NCBI GenBank assembly: GCA_035637115.1
Contig: DASPXV010000166.1
Span: forward strand, 1-17,740
Length of the DNA: 17,740 bases
Source: JAICSD01 sp035637115
Lineage (GTDB): Bacteria; Acidobacteriota; Vicinamibacteria; Vicinamibacterales; 2-12-FULL-66-21
Direction: 5' to 3'
Within the stretch, counting starts at the first letter, position 1. Each line of letters starts with the position of its first letter. The notes under the pieces were generated by a model that worked only from the letters and a program-made list of their open reading frames with translations, was not told the origin of the DNA and searched no databases. Shown here piece by piece: positions 14,929 through 17,740 of the stretch. The translations under genes were made by a program, and so were the position numbers.

Positions 14929-17430
14929 ATGAGCAGCGTGAAGTTCGCCTTCAGGACCCTTTTCAAGACCCCCTTTGTCACGGTGATCGCGATCGTCTCG
15001 CTCGCGCTGGGAATCGGGGCAAACGCCGCGATTTTCTCCTGCTTCAACCAGATGCTGCTCGAGTCGCTGACCGTGCCGCAACCGGCGCAGCTGGTGAACC
15101 TCGCGGCGCCGGAACCGAAGCCCGGATCGACTTCCTGCGGGCAGGCGGGTGACTGCGACGCGGTCGTCAGCTATGCGATGTTCCGCGACCTGCAGAAAGT
15201 GCAGACGGTGTTCACGGGCATCGCCGCGCACCTGCTGTTCGGCGCCAACCTTTCCTATCAAGGGCAGACGCTCAATGGCCAGGGCTTGATGGTGTCGGGG
15301 AACTACTTCCAGGTGCTGCAGCTGCAACCGGCGCTGGGACGGCTGTTCGACTCGAACGACGATCGCCTCGTCGGCGAAGCGCCGGTCGTCGTCCTCAGTC
15401 ATGCGTACTGGACCACGCGGTTTGCGGCGGACCCCAACGTCCTGAACCAGGGACTGATCGTCAACGGGCGCACGCTGACGATCGTGGGCGTCGCGCCGCG
15501 GGACTTCGACAGCACGACGCTCGGCGCGAAACCGCAGGTGTTCGTGCCGATCACGTTGAAGGGGCAGATGCAGCCGGGATGGCGCAGCTGGAACGATCGG
15601 ACGGTTTACTGGGCCTATCTGTTCGCGCGGCTGCGTCCCGGCGTGAGCATCGAAACCGCGCGCGGCGCGCTGAACGCGCAGTATCACGCGATTATCAACG
15701 ACGTCGAAGCGCCGCTGCAGAAGGACATCAGCGAGGCGACGCTGGCCAAATTCCGCGCCAAGCCGATCGTCGTCGAACCGGGCGGGCACGGACAGAGCCA
15801 GGTGCGCAGCGGCGCGCAGACGCCGCTATACCTCCTGCTCAGCGTCACCGGCTTCGTGCTGCTGATCGCATGCGCCAACATCGCCAACCTTCTGCTCGCG
15901 CGATCCGCGGCGCGCGCGAACGAAATGGCGATTCGTCTTGCGATCGGCGCCAGCCGCGCGCGGCTGATGGGACAACTATTGACGGAGTCGCTGCTGCTCG
16001 CGCTCTTAGGTGGTATCGCCGGGATCTTCGTCGCGCACTGGACGCTTGCGCTGATCATGGCGCTGCTGCCGGCGGAGATCGCGAGGACGTTGGCGTTCGC
16101 GGTGAGTACGCCGGCCCTGCTCTTCGCGGCTCTGCTGACGGTCGGCACCGGCCTGTTGTTCGGCCTGTTTCCGGCGATCCACAGCACCCGGCCGGATCTC
16201 GTCTCGACGCTCAAAGCGCAGGCCGGGCAGCCGTCTGGCGCGCGCGGAGCCGCGCGGTTCCGTCTGGGGCTCGCTACGGCGCAGATTGCGTTGTCAATGC
16301 TGCTGCTCGCCGCGTCCGGGTTCTTCGTCAAGAGCCTGTTGAACGTGAGCCGCGTGGATCTCGGAATCAAGGTCGACAACGTCCTCGCATTCGGCCTCTC
16401 ACCGGATTTGAGCGGCTACACGCCGGAACGCGCCCGGCTGCTGTTCGAGCGCCTGGAAGCTGAGCTGCGTGCCACGCCCGGTGTCACCGCCGCGACCACG
16501 TCCACCGTCCCGATCCTCTCGGGCAGCAACTGGGGCAACAGCGTCGCGGTTCAGGGCTTTCCGGCCGGACCCGACACGAACACGGGATCCCGGTTCAACG
16601 AGGTCGGCCCCGGCTACTTCTCGACCATGGGCATCCCGCTGATGGCCGGCCGCGAATTCATCGCGGCCGACACGGTCGGCTCGCAGAAAGTCGCCATCGT
16701 CAACGAAGAGTTCGTGAAGAAATTCAACCTCGGACGCGACGCCGTCGGGAAGCTGATGGGGACCGGCAGCGGCTACCGGAGCAAGCTGGACACGGTCATC
16801 GTTGGCGTCGTGCAGAATGCAAAGTACAGCGAAGTCAAACGGCAGATTCCGCCGCTCTTTTTCAGGCCATACCGGCAGGATGCCCGATTCGACTCGGGAA
16901 CACTGTACGTCCGCACGAACGGCGATCCCGCGCAGATGGCGTCGGCCGTCACTGCAGTCGTCAAGCGGATCGACCCCAACCTGCCGATCGAGAACCTGAA
17001 GACCCTGAAGCAGCAGGTGCGCGACAACACGTTCCTCGATCACATGATGACGACGCTGTCATCGCTCTTCGCGGGGCTGGCCACGCTGCTGGCCGCGGTC
17101 GGACTGTATGGAGTTCTCGCATACACCATATCGCAGCGGACGCGCGAGATCGGTCTGCGGATGGCGCTCGGAGCCGCACCCTCGCGGGTACGGACGATGG
17201 TGCTCCGCCAGGTCGCGTGGATGACATTGGTTGGCGGCGTGGTCGGGCTCGCGGGTGCGGTGGCGATCGGGAAGAGCGCAGGCTCGCTGCTGTTCGATCT
17301 GCGGCCGTGGGATCCCGCCGTGCTCACCATCTCGGCCGTGTTGTTGTCAATCGTCGCGATCTCGGCGGGTTTTATCCCGGCGTACCGCGCGTCGCAGGTG
17401 GATCCGATGCTGGCGCTGCGCGATCAGTAA
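14929..17430 (+). CDS. Duplicated ABC-type permease, MacB/FtsX family (acidobacterial ADOP type)
   Basis: This 833-residue inner-membrane protein has two FtsX-like halves in one chain, each with a MacB-type periplasmic domain. The first membrane helix (about 12-34) contains the signature SLALGIGANAAIFS. A periplasmic domain covers about 50-290. A membrane block follows at about 300-470, with LIACANIANLLLARSAARAN and the cytoplasmic coupling helix EMAIRLAIGASRARLMGQLL. The second periplasmic domain covers about 470-705. The final block, about 710-833, has GLYGVLAYTISQRTREIGLR followed by MALGAAPSRVR, and ends AYRASQVDPMLALRDQ. Relatives move lipoproteins, peptides or toxins outward by mechanotransmission. 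No ATPase gene lies beside it, as is usual for the 'orphan' kind. ATG 14929 is preferred over the TTG at 14878 because the conserved SVKFAFRTLFKTPF begins there. The roughly 90-residue N-terminal extension of some ADOP proteins is absent. Confidence 0.92.
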   Translation: MSSVKFAFRTLFKTPFVTVIAIVSLALGIGANAAIFSCFNQMLLESLTVPQPAQLVNLAAPEPKPGSTSCGQAGDCDAVVSYAMFRDLQKVQTVFTGIAAHLLFGANLSYQGQTLNGQGLMVSGNYFQVLQLQPALGRLFDSNDDRLVGEAPVVVLSHAYWTTRFAADPNVLNQGLIVNGRTLTIVGVAPRDFDSTTLGAKPQVFVPITLKGQMQPGWRSWNDRTVYWAYLFARLRPGVSIETARGALNAQYHAIINDVEAPLQKDISEATLAKFRAKPIVVEPGGHGQSQVRSGAQTPLYLLLSVTGFVLLIACANIANLLLARSAARANEMAIRLAIGASRARLMGQLLTESLLLALLGGIAGIFVAHWTLALIMALLPAEIARTLAFAVSTPALLFAALLTVGTGLLFGLFPAIHSTRPDLVSTLKAQAGQPSGARGAARFRLGLATAQIALSMLLLAASGFFVKSLLNVSRVDLGIKVDNVLAFGLSPDLSGYTPERARLLFERLEAELRATPGVTAATTSTVPILSGSNWGNSVAVQGFPAGPDTNTGSRFNEVGPGYFSTMGIPLMAGREFIAADTVGSQKVAIVNEEFVKKFNLGRDAVGKLMGTGSGYRSKLDTVIVGVVQNAKYSEVKRQIPPLFFRPYRQDARFDSGTLYVRTNGDPAQMASAVTAVVKRIDPNLPIENLKTLKQQVRDNTFLDHMMTTLSSLFAGLATLLAAVGLYGVLAYTISQRTREIGLRMALGAAPSRVRTMVLRQVAWMTLVGGVVGLAGAVAIGKSAGSLLFDLRPWDPAVLTISAVLLSIVAISAGFIPAYRASQVDPMLALRDQ

Positions 17431-17740
17431 CGGTACGTCGAAGCGGCGGCGCTGCACGGCGCGGGGGCGCCATCTGAAGCTCTACCGGTTCGTGTTTCGC
17501 ATCCCGAGCGACGAATCGTCTTCCTGGTCCGCGTTGTTGCGGCGGACACCTTCGGGCGTAGAGAACGTCTTGCTTCAGCGACGACATGATCTTGAATACC
17601 GACGATCGTGCTGGGCGTCGAAGTGCTGATCAGCTCCCTCCTGGCGGCGTCCGGCTTGTAGCGGCAGACGACCCGACCGCTGCACACGAAGGCACGAAGA
17701 CACAAAGGGAGCAAGTTCGTTATCGTTTCGAGAAGTGGAT
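17431..17740. other. About 310 bases without a recognisable gene
   Basis: No reading frame here resembles a known family. Two short hydrophobic or permease-like snippets can be read in different frames, but both are broken by stops. Near the start GGCGC (17458-17462) and GCGCC (17467-17471) could form a weak hairpin about 28 bases after the permease stop. A purine-rich repeat lies at 17685-17708. The last 30 bases may belong to the upstream region of a gene beyond the window. Confidence 0.5.
17685..17708 (+). repeat. Degenerate dispersed repeat (CACGAAGGCACGAAGA type)
   Basis: CACGAAGGCACGAAGA followed by CACAAAGG has an internal near-repeat of CACGAAGR. It resembles the stretch at 5729-5756. 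Similar sequences are, as I remember, common at gene borders in environmental bacterial genomes; their role is not known to me. Confidence 0.5.

Noticed and set aside
17372..17587. Minus-strand frame beginning MSSLKQDVLYAR, like the N-terminus of ADOP permeases
   Set aside because: The likeness covers only about 12 residues and the frame then runs antisense into the end of the real permease gene without the expected SLALGIGAN helix. It may be chance or a very decayed remnant; not enough to call.
17590..17660. Short hydrophobic plus-strand peptide (IVLGVEVLISSLLAASGL)
   Set aside because: It is bounded by stops on both sides, has no start codon context and matches no family I know.
1..17740. 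CRISPR array, tRNA or rRNA genes, transposase genes, phage or defence genes
   Set aside because: I looked for regular spaced repeats, tRNA-like folds and typical transposase, integrase or defence motifs and saw none. The repeats found are single copies at scattered sites.

Overview
The window is GC-rich chromosomal DNA, densely coded, with mostly short gaps between genes. The gene families are a VPS10/sortilin-like BNR protein, paired S9 peptidases, an amidohydrolase with the DMLGQSE signature, exported DinB-type proteins and a large MacB/FtsX-type permease of the acidobacterial (ADOP) kind. Together with several short dispersed repeats, these point to a soil-type Acidobacteriota member, perhaps near Vicinamibacteria. 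That placement is inferred from gene content; no phylogenetic marker gene is present.

Layout. Bases 1-145 (+) hold the end of a DUF2277 gene. It overlaps tail to tail with a minus-strand helix-turn-helix/RDD membrane protein (133-861). A minus-strand pair follows: an exported S9 prolyl-oligopeptidase-type peptidase (3689-5692) and, one base after its stop, a large exported BNR/VPS10-like propeller protein (979-3687). Divergent from them is a second exported S9 peptidase of the DPP IV type (5798-8017, +). Just behind it lies the eroded tail of a di-haem oxidoreductase gene (about 8057-8248) and a strong hairpin (8254-8287) that separates convergent transcription. From 14864 down to 8332 five minus-strand genes follow closely: a SAM-dependent methyltransferase, an exported DinB-family protein, a cyanophycinase-like S51 peptidase, an M14 zinc carboxypeptidase and a D-aminoacylase-type amidohydrolase. 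The first four are 0-10 bases apart, so they look like one transcript. The fifth lies behind a 107-base gap with a palindromic hairpin. A divergent ABC-type duplicated permease (14929-17430, +) and about 310 bases without a recognisable gene close the window.

How the genes fit together. Most are exported hydrolases acting on peptide or N-acyl amino acid bonds: two S9 serine peptidases, an M14 metallopeptidase, an S51 serine peptidase and an N-acyl-amino-acid hydrolase. The simplest reading is an extracytoplasmic peptide-scavenging locus. The S51 and D-aminoacylase members hint that unusual (beta-linked or D-) amides are among the substrates, but this is inference. No defence system, phage, transposase, tRNA, rRNA or CRISPR array was seen.

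The most unusual sequence features are non-coding or overlap coding sequence. They are a 25-bp near-perfect inverted repeat at the 5' end of the BNR protein gene, a dispersed TTCGACAGGCTCAGGGCAG-type repeat inserted in frame in the M14 gene, a CTTCCGCC/GGCGGAAG palindrome between two operon genes, and several degenerate copies of a CAC-RRAGGCRC-RAAG type repeat.
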